From CBFHWY01 sp965659675 (GTDB lineage Bacteria; Bacteroidota; Bacteroidia; Flavobacteriales_G; Salibacteraceae), in assembly GCA_965659675.1 (NCBI GenBank), contig CBFHWY010000018.1, positions 1 through 39,877 on the forward strand: a stretch of 39,877 nucleotides of DNA. Direction: 5' to 3'. Of this stretch, positions 1-8,218 are shown piece by piece. Under the pieces are notes generated by a model, which made no database searches, was not told where the DNA came from, and was given only the letters and a program-made list of their open reading frames with translations. Numbering within the stretch: the first letter of the stretch is position 1; every line of letters begins with the position of its first letter. A program made the position numbers and the translations under genes.

Positions 1-278
1 ATCGCAGAATGACCGCTATCGATAGTATCGACACCAGACCCTACTACAATCGCGGATATATCCAACTGGTTCATCAAGAGAATTTTGATTCAGCAGCTTT
101 TTACTTTAACAAGACCCTCATGCTAAACCCAAAACATGTGAATGCCCGCTATAATTTGGGATTGAGCTTTGAATTGAAAGGCAAGGCCGATTCTGCAGTT
201 TACCACTACAGAAAAGCCCTGGAGATCATTCCCAATCACGATCTCTCCGCACGTGGTTTAGAACGAATTCTCGGATAA
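1..278 (+). CDS. TPR-repeat protein, C-terminal end (5' end outside window)
   Basis: The reading frame is open from the first bases of the window through to a TAA at 276-278, so the ATG at 9 is probably internal and the gene begins upstream. The visible 89 residues hold two tetratricopeptide repeats: one around residues 10-44 (with the NPKHVNARYNLG signature at the junction) and one around 45-78 (KGKADSAVYHYRKALEI). TPRs are protein-interaction scaffolds; in Bacteroidota they occur in many lipoproteins and regulators, so the specific role cannot be named. The gene ends just before a hairpin shared with the convergent ribosomal operon. Confidence 0.75.
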   Translation, partial: RRMTAIDSIDTRPYYNRGYIQLVHQENFDSAAFYFNKTLMLNPKHVNARYNLGLSFELKGKADSAVYHYRKALEIIPNHDLSARGLERILG

Positions 279-282
279 TAAA

Positions 283-306
283 AAACCCTCCACATTGGGA
301 GGGTTT
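283..306 (-). terminator. Intrinsic terminator of the thrS-infC-rpmI-rplT operon, probably bidirectional
   Basis: A perfect 9-bp inverted repeat (AAACCCTCC at 283-291, GGAGGGTTT at 298-306) encloses a 6-base loop. Read on the minus strand the stem is followed by a T-run (281-285), the standard form of an intrinsic terminator, 28 bases beyond the rplT stop. On the plus strand the trailing T-run is only three bases, so it may also stop the TPR gene, less efficiently. Confidence 0.8.
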
Positions 307-333
307 AGATATTGTTCCTTGTATTGTTTTCGC

Positions 334-681
334 TTATTTCTTAACCTGCTCAACAACTGATTTGAATGCATCTGGATGATTCATTGCAAGGTCGGCAAGT
401 ACTTTACGATTAAGCTCGATATTACTGCTATTCAACTTACCCATGAACTCCGAATAAGACATTCCATTTTCACGACAGGCAGCGTTGATCCTTTGGATCC
501 ACAGCGCTCTGAAGTTTCTTTTCTTGGTTTTTCTGTCTCTGTAAGCGTACTGAAGGCCTCTTTCCACCGCATTTTTTGCAACGGTGTACACATTTTTACG
601 TCTCCCCCAATATCCTTTGGCCTGTTTGAGAATCTTTTTTCTTCTCGTTCTGGAGGCGACAGCGTTAACTGATCTTGGCAT
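334..681 (-). CDS. rplT: 50S ribosomal protein L20
   Basis: 115 residues, the usual length for bL20. The protein opens with MPRSVNAVASR and carries the basic RRKKILKQAKGYWGRRKNVYT helix region that binds 23S rRNA, then the conserved RDRKTKKRNFR and LWIQRINAA segments. L20 is an early 50S assembly protein. It is the last gene of thrS-infC-rpmI-rplT, 94 bases after rpmI, and is followed by a strong hairpin terminator. In other bacteria L20 also represses its own operon by binding leader RNA; no convincing L20-binding pseudoknot could be assigned here by eye. Confidence 0.97.
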   Translation of the reverse strand: MPRSVNAVASRTRRKKILKQAKGYWGRRKNVYTVAKNAVERGLQYAYRDRKTKKRNFRALWIQRINAACRENGMSYSEFMGKLNSSNIELNRKVLADLAMNHPDAFKSVVEQVKK

Positions 682-775
682 TTTAATTTATGTTTTTTGG
701 TAGGCAGTGGTTCAAATGAACTCTTTCAACTGATTACCGGGTTCTACATTAAACCTGATCCCTGGTCCTTAAGGA
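682..775 (-). other. rpmI-rplT spacer with a short stem-loop
   Basis: This 94-base spacer is long for genes that normally lie almost end to end. A 6-bp inverted repeat (TGATCC 756-761, GGATCA 773-778) spans the rpmI stop codon. It could be an RNA structure or a processing site between the two ribosomal protein cistrons, but six base pairs are weak evidence. No reading frame or promoter box of good quality was seen in it. Confidence 0.3.
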
Positions 776-973
776 TCATTTCATGTTGAGCATAAGTTTT
801 ACGTTTTGCTCATCTGCTTTGTGCACCAATCCCGACTTGGTAAGATTTCGCTTCTGCTTAGTTTCTTTCTTGGTCAAAATGTGACTTTTGAAAGCGTGCT
901 TTCGCTTGATCTTGCCAGAACCGGTAAGCTTAAATCGCTTTTTGGCGCTCGATACCGTCTTCATTTTTGGCAT
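776..973 (-). CDS. rpmI: 50S ribosomal protein L35
   Basis: 65 residues, the usual size of bL35. It starts MPKMKTVSSAKKRFKLTGSGKIKRKHAFKSH in pieces that match the family: the N-terminal PKMKT, the basic KKRFKxTGSGKIKR strand and the HILTKK turn. It is a small, strongly basic protein that binds 23S rRNA within the large subunit. It sits 26 bases after infC and before rplT, the classic order of this operon, and is expected to be co-transcribed and co-regulated with both. Confidence 0.96.
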   Translation of the reverse strand: MPKMKTVSSAKKRFKLTGSGKIKRKHAFKSHILTKKETKQKRNLTKSGLVHKADEQNVKLMLNMK

Positions 974-999
974 AACTATATCTGTTTAATTCAGCTTCT

Positions 1000-1557
1000 T
1001 TATTTCTTCTTTGGGGCGATCATCATGATCATTCTCTTTCCCTCAAGTTTTGGCATACTCTCGACGACACCAACGTCCTCAAGCGATTGAGCCAATTTGA
1101 GGAGAAGTATTTCCCCTTGCTCTTTATAGACGATGGTACGACCTCTGAAGAACACGTATGCCTTCAGTTTGGATCCATCCTCCAGGAATTTCCTGGCATG
1201 ATTCAATTTAAAATTGAAATCATGATCATCTGTGTGAGGCCCAAAGCGAATCTCTTTGACGGTGACCTTCGAGGCTTTGTTCTTGATCTCTTTCTGTTTC
1301 TTTTTCTGTTCGTAAAGAAACTTCTTATAATCAATGATCTTGACCACTGGAGGATCAGCTTTTGGTGAAATCTCTACCAGATCCAGTCCTTGTTCTTTTG
1401 CTTCCTCAATTGCTTCCTGGGGACTGCAAATGCGTTGACCTTCTCCTTCAATTACCAGTCTGACCTGTGGTACTCTTATCTCCTCGTTTATGCGGTGCGG
1501 ATTTTCTTTCTTTCTCTGAAAACCCCTGCGTCTCCGTCCTCTAAATTTCTTCGCTAT
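1000..1557 (-). CDS. infC: Translation initiation factor IF-3, AUA start codon
   Basis: The protein is 185 residues when started at the ATA codon at 1557-1555. An ATG-, GTG- or TTG-only search finds only an internal GTG at 1347, which would delete the whole N-terminal domain. The open frame upstream encodes IAKKFRGRRRRG, then HRINEEIRVPQVRLV, ICSPQEAIEEAKEQGLDLVE and ISPKADPP, all standard IF-3 N-domain blocks, followed by VVKIIDYKKFLYEQ and the C-domain up to MIMMIAPKKK. No ATG, GTG or TTG exists between the upstream in-frame stop and 1347. A perfect AAGGAGG (1566-1572) lies 8 bases before the ATA. IF-3 binds the 30S subunit and rejects non-standard start codons, so a rare start permits feedback control, as known for AUU in E. 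coli infC. An ATT at 1579-1577 is a less likely alternative start. Confidence 0.93.
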   Translation of the reverse strand: MAKKFRGRRRRGFQRKKENPHRINEEIRVPQVRLVIEGEGQRICSPQEAIEEAKEQGLDLVEISPKADPPVVKIIDYKKFLYEQKKKQKEIKNKASKVTVKEIRFGPHTDDHDFNFKLNHARKFLEDGSKLKAYVFFRGRTIVYKEQGEILLLKLAQSLEDVGVVESMPKLEGKRMIMMIAPKKK

Positions 1558-1565
1558 TGTATTAG

Positions 1566-1572
1566 CCTCCTT
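1566..1572 (-). promoter_or_regulatory. Strong Shine-Dalgarno site of infC
   Basis: AAGGAGG on the minus strand, 8 bases from the ATA at 1557 and just after the tandem TAA-TAG stops of thrS (1579-1574). Strong ribosome sites are rare in this window, so its presence in front of a non-standard start codon helps decide the IF-3 start. Confidence 0.8.
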
Positions 1573-1576
1573 TCTA

Positions 1577-3520
1577 TTAATTTAACACTCCAAGTTTGGA
1601 TTCGATCTCTTTTTTGATCAAATCAGCAAACTCATTTATCTTCATGGTGCCTAGATCGCCTTCTCCCTGTCTTCTGACAGAAACACTATCCGACTCCACC
1701 TCTTTCTCCCCAACAATTAACATGTAAGGAAGTTTTTTGACTTCCGCGTCACGGATCTTTCGACCCACTTTTTCTGACCGGTCGTCAACGAGCCCGCGAA
1801 TATCGTAATTATTTAGCAAACTGACCACATTATCAGCATATTGGTTAAATTTATCACTTACTGGTAACACAGTAAATTGCTCAGGCGTGAGCCACAGAGG
1901 GAACTTCCCTTCACAATGTTCTATCAGCACAGCAACAAATCGCTCCAAAGAACCAAATGGTGCCCGGTGGATCATTACTGGGCGATGTTTTTCATTATCA
2001 CTGCCAGTATACTCTAAATCAAACCTTTCTGGCAGGTTATAATCAACCTGAATTGTTCCCAACTGCCATTCCCTGCCAAGAGCATCTTTGATCATGAAAT
2101 CGAGTTTTGGGCCATAAAAGGCAGCCTCCCCTTCAACAGTGGTGGTTTTTAATCCCTTTTCATCTGCAGCTTCGATGATTGCTTGTTCTGCTTTTTCCCA
2201 ATTTTCGGTGCTACCTATATACTTCTCTGGCTTCTCAAGGTCTCTTATTGATATTTGAGCGGTGTATTCGTTGAATTCAAGAGCTTCAAGCACCAACATT
2301 ACCAGGTCGATGACCTTTTTGAATTCATCCTTAACCTGATCCGTTCTGCAAAAAATATGGGCGTCGTCCTGAGTGAAACCGCGAACTCTGGTAAGACCAT
2401 GCAATTCGCCACTTTGCTCGTAGCGATAAACAGTTCCGAATTCTGCAAAGCGCACAGGTAGGTCTCGATAAGACTTTGGTGTAGATTTATAGATCTCGCA
2501 GTGATGCGGACAATTCATTGGCTTGAGAAAGAACTCTTCTCCCTCATGTGGGGTGTGAATTGGACGGAAAGAATCCTCTCCATATTTTTCATAATGCCCT
2601 GAGGTGATGTAAAGCTCCTTTTGACCGATATGGGGTGTAACCACAGGCTCATAACCGGCTTTTCTTTGAGCGTTTCGCATGAACTGCTCAAGGCGTTCCC
2701 TCACCGCAGCACCTTTAGGCAACCATAGTGGAAGACCTTGTCCGACCTTGTCTGAGAAGGTGAAAAGCTCAAGTTCTTTTCCGATCTTTCGGTGATCCCT
2801 CTTTTTTGCCTCTTCAAGCATTTCGAGATATTCGGTAAGCATCTTCTGCTTCGGAAAGCTAATTCCATAAACTCTGGTCAATTGGGGCTTATTCTCATCA
2901 CCTCTCCAATAGGCTCCAGCCACATTCATGATCTTCACTGCTTTGATCAGTCCAGTGTTAGGTAAGTGTCCACCTCTACACAGATCCGTAAAATTCGCGT
3001 GATCACAGAAAGTGATGTCACCGTCTTGAAGATTTTCAATCAACTCAACTTTGTATTCATTGGATTGATCCTTATAGAAGTCCAGCGCATCTTTTTTAGA
3101 TACTTCCTTCATTTGGAACTCTGATTTTTCGCGCGCAAATTCGAGGAATTGCTTTTCGATCTTATCAAAATCCTTTTCGGAGATCACTTCATCACCCAGA
3201 TCAACATCGTAGTAAAAGCCATTATCTATAGCAGGTCCGATGGTCAACTTGATGTTTGGATAGAAGTGCTCCAGTGTTTGGGCCAGAACGTGGGCAGAAG
3301 AGTGCCAAAAGGCTTTTTTTCCTTCCTTATCTTCCCAGGTGAACAGCTTAAGATCAGCATCTGCATCCATAGGTGTGCTCAACTCTCGAGTCACTCCATT
3401 GATCTGGCAGGAAATCACCTTTCTTGCCAGACCTTCACTGATGTCTTTGGCGACCTCAATAGGACGAACGCCTGCTTCATATTCTCGAACTGCTCCGTCA
3501 GGAAGTGTGATCTTTACCAT
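1577..3520 (-). CDS. thrS: Threonine--tRNA ligase
   Basis: 647 residues from the ATG at 3520, which places the TGS-domain opening MVKITLPDG at the N-terminus; a TTG 15 bases upstream is possible but less likely. Domains in order: TGS (about 1-60), the SAD editing domain with HxxxH (HSSAHVLAQ) and the CxxGGH element (DLCRGGHLPNTG), the class II catalytic core with motif 2 (RFAEFGTVYRYEQSGELHGL) and motif 3 (HRAPFGSLERF), and the C-terminal anticodon-binding domain from about residue 540. It charges tRNA-Thr with threonine and edits mis-attached serine. It is the first gene of the operon, followed by infC after 19 bases. Confidence 0.97.
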   Translation of the reverse strand: MVKITLPDGAVREYEAGVRPIEVAKDISEGLARKVISCQINGVTRELSTPMDADADLKLFTWEDKEGKKAFWHSSAHVLAQTLEHFYPNIKLTIGPAIDNGFYYDVDLGDEVISEKDFDKIEKQFLEFAREKSEFQMKEVSKKDALDFYKDQSNEYKVELIENLQDGDITFCDHANFTDLCRGGHLPNTGLIKAVKIMNVAGAYWRGDENKPQLTRVYGISFPKQKMLTEYLEMLEEAKKRDHRKIGKELELFTFSDKVGQGLPLWLPKGAAVRERLEQFMRNAQRKAGYEPVVTPHIGQKELYITSGHYEKYGEDSFRPIHTPHEGEEFFLKPMNCPHHCEIYKSTPKSYRDLPVRFAEFGTVYRYEQSGELHGLTRVRGFTQDDAHIFCRTDQVKDEFKKVIDLVMLVLEALEFNEYTAQISIRDLEKPEKYIGSTENWEKAEQAIIEAADEKGLKTTTVEGEAAFYGPKLDFMIKDALGREWQLGTIQVDYNLPERFDLEYTGSDNEKHRPVMIHRAPFGSLERFVAVLIEHCEGKFPLWLTPEQFTVLPVSDKFNQYADNVVSLLNNYDIRGLVDDRSEKVGRKIRDAEVKKLPYMLIVGEKEVESDSVSVRRQGEGDLGTMKINEFADLIKKEIESKLGVLN

Positions 3521-3542
3521 TCTTGTGTTTATCAAAGGGGCG

Positions 3543-3550
3543 CAAATATA
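3543..3550 (-). promoter_or_regulatory. -7 box of the thrS operon promoter
   Basis: TATATTTG on the minus strand fits the Bacteroidota -7 consensus TAnnTTTG in all six fixed positions. A TTTC at 3570-3567, 16 bases upstream, is a near match to the -33 TTTG. The box is 22 bases before the thrS ATG, in the divergent gap with the GSCFA gene. Confidence 0.6.
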
Positions 3551-3579
3551 GGAATATTGTATGCCCGAAATGGAAGCTG

Positions 3580-3587
3580 TACCTTCG
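3580..3587 (+). promoter_or_regulatory. Possible -7 box of the GSCFA gene
   Basis: TACCTTCG matches TAnnTTTG with one mismatch and ends 13 bases before the ATG at 3601. No clear -33 element was found, so this is a weaker prediction than the thrS box in the same divergent gap. Confidence 0.4.
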
Positions 3588-3600
3588 CATTTTGCTGATC

Positions 3601-4539
3601 ATGAAGTGGTTTACAGACATAGAGATCCCGCCGTTCCAGAAGCTATTGGAACACAAGGCAAAGCTTGTGCTTATCGGCTCGTGCTTTAGCGACAATATCG
3701 CCGCTAAACTCAAAGCGCATGGAGTGAGAAATCTAGCCAATCCATTTGGGACGGTTTACAACCCTGGTTCAATTTCAAGACAGCTCAAAGAATTGCTCTC
3801 AGATGAAGCATCAAATGAAGCGATTGTGAATCATGATGGTGTCTTCAAAAGCCTTTTCCATCATTCGTCCTTCAACAGGACTTCAAAAGCTGAACTAGAA
3901 GGAGAGATCAGCAAAAGTCGGGAACGGGCTGGTGCCTTCATACAGGATGCAGACATGTTGATCATCACCCTTGGCTCTGCCTGGGTATATGAACACAGTG
4001 AATTTGGACTAGTGGCAAATTGCCATAAGATCCCACAGGAAAAATTCAGCAAGCGCCTTTTGAGCATTGATGAAATTTTCGATGAGCTTAGGACTAGCAT
4101 CAATTTATGCAGGGAAAAGAATCCAAAGATCAGGATAATGCTCAACATAAGTCCGGTAAGGCACCTAAAGGACGGTTTTGTTGAAAATAGCCGGTCAAAG
4201 GCTGTTTTAATTGAGTCTGCCAGAAAGCTTTGCGAAGAGGAGGGATTAGATTACTTCCCGTCTTACGAGATCCAAATGGATGTGCTGCGTGACTATCGAT
4301 TCTATGAAGCCGATATGCTACACCCAAGTAATGAGGCAGTAGACTTCATATGGGATAAATTCCGAAACAGCCTCTTCAGTGCAGATGCAAAGCGTTTGAT
4401 GAATGATATCAATCGGGTCGTGTTGTCACTTGGGCATCGGACTCAGTATCCCGAGAGTGAAGCAGCGAGATCTTTTGCTAAAAAACTGGCAATCAAAACC
4501 CAAGAACTCAAGGCGAAAATCCCGTACCTCGAACTCTAA
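3601..4539 (+). CDS. GSCFA-domain protein (SGNH-like hydrolase family)
   Basis: 312 residues from the ATG at 3601. The signature that names the family is present as GSCFS at residues 26-30, at the end of the first beta strand, in the place where SGNH/GDSL hydrolases carry their nucleophile. Further blocks are DADMLIITLGSAWVYE, a segment ending LNISPVRHLKDG, and near the C-terminus DMLHPSNEAV, which supplies the DxxHP pair typical of the SGNH fold. No signal peptide is seen, so a cytoplasmic location is likely. The substrate is unknown; hydrolysis of an ester or acyl group is inferred from the fold. It is divergent from thrS and lies 43 bases before the TonB receptor. Confidence 0.85.
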   Translation: MKWFTDIEIPPFQKLLEHKAKLVLIGSCFSDNIAAKLKAHGVRNLANPFGTVYNPGSISRQLKELLSDEASNEAIVNHDGVFKSLFHHSSFNRTSKAELEGEISKSRERAGAFIQDADMLIITLGSAWVYEHSEFGLVANCHKIPQEKFSKRLLSIDEIFDELRTSINLCREKNPKIRIMLNISPVRHLKDGFVENSRSKAVLIESARKLCEEEGLDYFPSYEIQMDVLRDYRFYEADMLHPSNEAVDFIWDKFRNSLFSADAKRLMNDINRVVLSLGHRTQYPESEAARSFAKKLAIKTQELKAKIPYLEL

Positions 4540-4582
4540 GAACGGCTTGGTTTTTGTAGAGTTAGAGCTCCTAAAAAGGCCT

Positions 4583-6982
4583 ATGAAATCATCCTTTTCC
4601 TTTTTGTTAATGCTATTCATGGCATTCGTGTTGAATGGACAGGAAATCAGGATCTTTAATATTAGCTCTCTTAAGCCTATCAACAATGTTTACATCCTTG
4701 AGCAAAATACAGAACGTTCTGCAAGTTCCACTGAGAATGGAGCTGTTGACCTGACCGAGTTTAAGGATGATGATACAGTTTTGATACAACACCCTTCCTA
4801 TTTGCCAGAACTGAGAAAGGTATCTGAGATAAGGTCATCCAACAATACGATCTATATGAGGGAGAAAACGGTGGACCTGCTTGAGTTTGTCGTTACTTCC
4901 AACAAGCGTGAACAGAAAAAAACAGAGGTCTCCAACCAGGTGAGCCGGATGACGGCTCGTGATGTTGAGCTTTTAGCACCACAAACCTCAGCCGACCTAC
5001 TTGAGTATAGTGGAGATGTTTTTATTCAAAAAAGCCAGTTGGGAGGAGGCAGTCCGATGATAAGAGGTTTTAGTGCCAATAAGGTTCTTATTGTAGTTGA
5101 TGGGGTTCGCATGAACAACGCCATCTTTCGAGGGGGGAATTTGCAAAATGTGATCAACGTTGATCCGCTTGCGATAGAAAATACAGAGGTGATCTATGGT
5201 CCGAGTTCATTGATCTATGGAAGTGATGCTTTGGGTGGTGTGATGAGCTTTAATACGATGGAGGCTAAATTCAGTGAAACGGATAGCCTGTATTTCGATG
5301 CTAATGTGTACGCCAGATATTCAAGTGCAAATAACGAGCGGACCATTCACGGCGATTTTAATTTCGGTTCTGAGAAACTAGCCTTTTACACCTCCGTATC
5401 CGCCAGTGAATTTTCTGATCTTAAAGCAGGAAGGAATCGTCCTGCAAAATATGGTGATTTCGGATTGAGGAATGAATATGTAGTGCGCGATTCGGGAAAG
5501 GATACGGTGATCAATAATCCTGATCCGCATATCATGCGTAACAGTGGCTACAGTCAGATAAACCTTATGCAAAAGATCGCCTACAAACCAAAGGCTGGAA
5601 TAGATATCGACTATGCAGTTATTTACTCGACTACCACAGATATCCCCCGATACGATCGCCTCATTGAGAAGCGAAATGGACAATTTAGAAATGCCGAGTG
5701 GTATTATGGTCCTCAGGAATGGCTAATGAATCGAATGCAGGTCAAGTTAGATAGAAAAAGCCTGATTTATGATAAACTCAGAATAACCGGAGCATGGCAG
5801 CACTTCACTGAAAGTAGAAATGACAGGAGATTTGGTAGTGATTGGTTAAGGCAAAGAAAGGAGGAGGTAGATGTGCTCACCTTAAACCTTGACATGGACA
5901 AAGAATTAACTGCAAATGACAAACTTTATTACGGACTCGAAGGGAGCTTCAATACTGTTGCTAGCCAAGGTCTGAGAAGGAATATTGCCACTGGTGATAC
6001 AGAGCCTACCTCAAGCAGATACCCCTCTGCTGGCAGCGAGGTCTATCAGGTCTCTGCTTATCTACTTTATCAGAAGAAATGGAATGATAAGCTGAGCTCG
6101 AATTTTGGCTTGCGTTATACTCAATACAGTCTGAGTTCAGACATGAGTGATCGCAGTTTCTTTGACTTTCCATATGAAGACCTTGAGGTGAATACAGGTG
6201 CTCTCACGGGAAACGCAGGTCTGGTTTATACTCCAAGTAGAAAGTGGCAGTTCAGCACCAATCTCTCTTCAGGTTTTAGAGCTCCAAATGTTGATGATGT
6301 GGCAAAGGTTTTCGACTCAGAGCCAGGACGTGTACTTGTTCCCAATCCGGATTTAAAGCCTGAATATGCCTACACTGGTGAGGTCTCAGGAACACGCACT
6401 TTTGGCAGAAATTCAAAGATCCAGGTGAACGCATTTTACACTTATGCATTTAATGCCATTGTGAGAGGTGACCTTGATTTTAATGGTCAGGATTCTATTC
6501 TCTATGACGGGGTTTTAAGTGAGGTTCAAAGCCTGGTTAATACAGCATCTGCCACTATTTATGGAGTATCATACTCAGCGGAGATCTATTTTACCAGGAG
6601 CCTGGGAATAAAGAGTAGCCTCAGTTTTGTACAAGGCCAGGATGAAGAAACAGGTGAGGCACTAAGACATGTGCCTCCTTTGTTTGGATCGAGTAATCTC
6701 TTTTTCAGACAAAAGAATTTCTACATTCAACTCGGATCACAGTATAACGGAATGATCGCTTTTTCTGACCTGGCACCATCAGAGCGATCAAAGACCCATA
6801 TCTACACCGATGAAGGCAGCCTTTCATGGTGGACCTTAAACGCCAAGCTTTCCTACGAATTCAAAACATTTGCGGTTCAGGCTGGTTGTGATAATATACT
6901 AGACCGTTTCTACTGGCCGTACAGCTCTGGAATAGCAGCACCCGGCCGAAATATCTATACGGCGGTGAAATTTAAATTCTAA
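4583..6982 (+). CDS. TonB-dependent outer-membrane receptor (heme/hemoglobin-receptor-like)
   Basis: 799 residues from the ATG at 4583, which gives a clean signal peptide (MKSSFSFLLMLFMAFVLNG) and removes a non-signal-like N-terminal extension possible from 4403. A short carboxypeptidase-like extension domain (about 20-95) precedes the plug. The plug includes SADLLEYSGDVFIQKSQ, GGGSPMIRGFSANKVLIVVDGVRMNNA and GPSSLIYGSDALGG. The 22-strand barrel follows, ending in RNIYTAVKFKF with the terminal aromatic needed for outer-membrane insertion. The plug motif resembles the hemoglobin/transferrin/lactoferrin receptor family, so heme or iron uptake powered by TonB-ExbBD is the best guess; the ligand is not proved. 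A Bcp-type peroxiredoxin follows after only 5 bases, in keeping with iron or heme handling. Confidence 0.88.
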   Translation: MKSSFSFLLMLFMAFVLNGQEIRIFNISSLKPINNVYILEQNTERSASSTENGAVDLTEFKDDDTVLIQHPSYLPELRKVSEIRSSNNTIYMREKTVDLLEFVVTSNKREQKKTEVSNQVSRMTARDVELLAPQTSADLLEYSGDVFIQKSQLGGGSPMIRGFSANKVLIVVDGVRMNNAIFRGGNLQNVINVDPLAIENTEVIYGPSSLIYGSDALGGVMSFNTMEAKFSETDSLYFDANVYARYSSANNERTIHGDFNFGSEKLAFYTSVSASEFSDLKAGRNRPAKYGDFGLRNEYVVRDSGKDTVINNPDPHIMRNSGYSQINLMQKIAYKPKAGIDIDYAVIYSTTTDIPRYDRLIEKRNGQFRNAEWYYGPQEWLMNRMQVKLDRKSLIYDKLRITGAWQHFTESRNDRRFGSDWLRQRKEEVDVLTLNLDMDKELTANDKLYYGLEGSFNTVASQGLRRNIATGDTEPTSSRYPSAGSEVYQVSAYLLYQKKWNDKLSSNFGLRYTQYSLSSDMSDRSFFDFPYEDLEVNTGALTGNAGLVYTPSRKWQFSTNLSSGFRAPNVDDVAKVFDSEPGRVLVPNPDLKPEYAYTGEVSGTRTFGRNSKIQVNAFYTYAFNAIVRGDLDFNGQDSILYDGVLSEVQSLVNTASATIYGVSYSAEIYFTRSLGIKSSLSFVQGQDEETGEALRHVPPLFGSSNLFFRQKNFYIQLGSQYNGMIAFSDLAPSERSKTHIYTDEGSLSWWTLNAKLSYEFKTFAVQAGCDNILDRFYWPYSSGIAAPGRNIYTAVKFKF

Positions 6983-6987
6983 AGTGA

Positions 6988-7446
6988 ATGAAGCCCGGAG
7001 ATCAATTCAAGACGAGCAGCCTCAAAAATCAGTTTGGAGAAGTAATAGACCTATCAGAGCACATTGGGAAAAAACCATGCATAGTTTTCTTCTATCCTAA
7101 AGATTTTACCCCAGGTTGCACTAAAGAGGTGTGTAGCTTTCAGGACAACCTTGCGATATTCAACGATCTCGGTATTGAGGTTTTTGGGATCAGTGGTGAT
7201 AGTGTTGAAAAGCACAGACGCTTTGCTGAGCAATACAAAGTGCAGTATGACTTACTCAGTGATGAGAACAATGCCTTTAGAAAAGAGGTGGGAGTTCCCT
7301 CAGATATGTTTGGCTTATTGCCGGGAAGGGTGACCTACATGATAGACGACAAGGGTGAGGTGAAGGACATTCTTAAGTCTCAAATGAATATTCAGAAGCA
7401 CATGGAACAAGCAAAGAGTTTTGCTGAGTCCTTTAGCCGTGCTTGA
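6988..7446 (+). CDS. bcp: Peroxiredoxin of the Bcp/PrxQ type
   Basis: 152 residues, the usual Bcp length, with no signal peptide. The catalytic motif FTPGCTKEVCSF contains the peroxidatic cysteine C44 and, five residues on, the candidate resolving cysteine C49, the arrangement of the atypical two-cysteine PrxQ subgroup. It reduces hydrogen peroxide and organic peroxides with electrons from thioredoxin. The gene starts 5 bases after the TonB receptor, so the two are probably one transcript. Its last 14 bases overlap the 3' end of nadE on the other strand. Assignment to the Bcp/PrxQ class is firm; the physiological electron donor is inferred. Confidence 0.93.
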   Translation: MKPGDQFKTSSLKNQFGEVIDLSEHIGKKPCIVFFYPKDFTPGCTKEVCSFQDNLAIFNDLGIEVFGISGDSVEKHRRFAEQYKVQYDLLSDENNAFRKEVGVPSDMFGLLPGRVTYMIDDKGEVKDILKSQMNIQKHMEQAKSFAESFSRA

Positions 7447-8218
7447 TATCAGCAGGTACTTCACAAACTGGAATAGCTTCCATCTTGTGTTTATTAGCAC
7501 CGTGTAATTTTCTGTAGATCGCAAGGACTTCCTTCTCTCTTTCGTTCAAACTGGATTCATCGCCATTGAATTCCATGGCCCATTCAAGTTCAGGATAGCT
7601 TGCGCCTATCTGGTCTTCGTCAGTTCTATCATCACCCCAAAGTCCGTCGGTAGGAGGAGCTTTCATGATGGCATCGTTCACTCCAAGATACTCTCCCAAT
7701 TCATACACTTCGGTTTTGTTCAGATCGGCGATCGGACTTAGGTCGACCCCGCCATCGCCGTATTTTGTGTAGAATCCGACCCCAAAATCTTCAACCTTGT
7801 TTCCTGTTCCGAGCACTAAATGTCCGCGTAAGGCAGCAAAATAGTATAAGGTCGTCATCCTCATTCTTGCCCTGGTATTAGCCAGAGACATGAATCGATC
7901 TTCCTCCTTCTCAACTGCCGGCACGGCTTCAATGAATGCATCAAAAATTGGAGTGAGTTCAACTTCAATACGACTTACATTGGGGAAGTTCTCACAGAGG
8001 AAATCAATATGTTTTGAAGCTCTACTTATCTGATCCTTTCCCTGGTGAATGGGCATCTCAAGGCATAGAAGTTTCAGTCCTGTTTTAGCGCCAAGCGCGC
8101 TGGTAACCGCAGAATCAATTCCGCCCGATACGCCGAGCACAAAGCCTTTAGTTCCAGCTTTTGCCGAGTACTCATTTAACCAATGAACGATATGCTTGCT
8201 TACTCTTTCAACGAGCAT
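7433..8218 (-). CDS. nadE: NH3-dependent NAD+ synthase
   Basis: 261 residues from the ATG at 8218. The ATP-pyrophosphatase P-loop is GVSGGIDSAV (SGGIDS at 31-36); further conserved blocks are NTRARMRM, LGTGNKVEDFGVGFYTKYGDGGVDLSPIADL (in parts) and the PPTDGLW loop. There is no N-terminal glutaminase domain, so ammonia is the expected nitrogen donor for converting deamido-NAD+ to NAD+. The start overlaps the stop of the upstream barrel gene as TGATG, indicating translational coupling. A nadE next to gldB-gldC is a recurring arrangement in flavobacteria. The 3' end overlaps the convergent peroxiredoxin gene. Confidence 0.95.
   Translation of the reverse strand: MLVERVSKHIVHWLNEYSAKAGTKGFVLGVSGGIDSAVTSALGAKTGLKLLCLEMPIHQGKDQISRASKHIDFLCENFPNVSRIEVELTPIFDAFIEAVPAVEKEEDRFMSLANTRARMRMTTLYYFAALRGHLVLGTGNKVEDFGVGFYTKYGDGGVDLSPIADLNKTEVYELGEYLGVNDAIMKAPPTDGLWGDDRTDEDQIGASYPELEWAMEFNGDESSLNEREKEVLAIYRKLHGANKHKMEAIPVCEVPADIKHG

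Noticed and set aside
1000..1347. A short IF-3 of 115 residues starting at GTG 1347
   Set aside because: The GTG encodes a valine in the PPVVKIIDYKKF segment; IF-3 N-domain motifs continue upstream to the ATA at 1557.
3149..3598. Plus-strand open frame of 149 codons
   Set aside because: It is antisense to the thrS catalytic and N-terminal domains and runs through the divergent promoter.
4403..4582. Upstream in-frame extension of the TonB receptor
   Set aside because: It overlaps the GSCFA gene and lacks a signal peptide; the ATG at 4583 gives a proper one.
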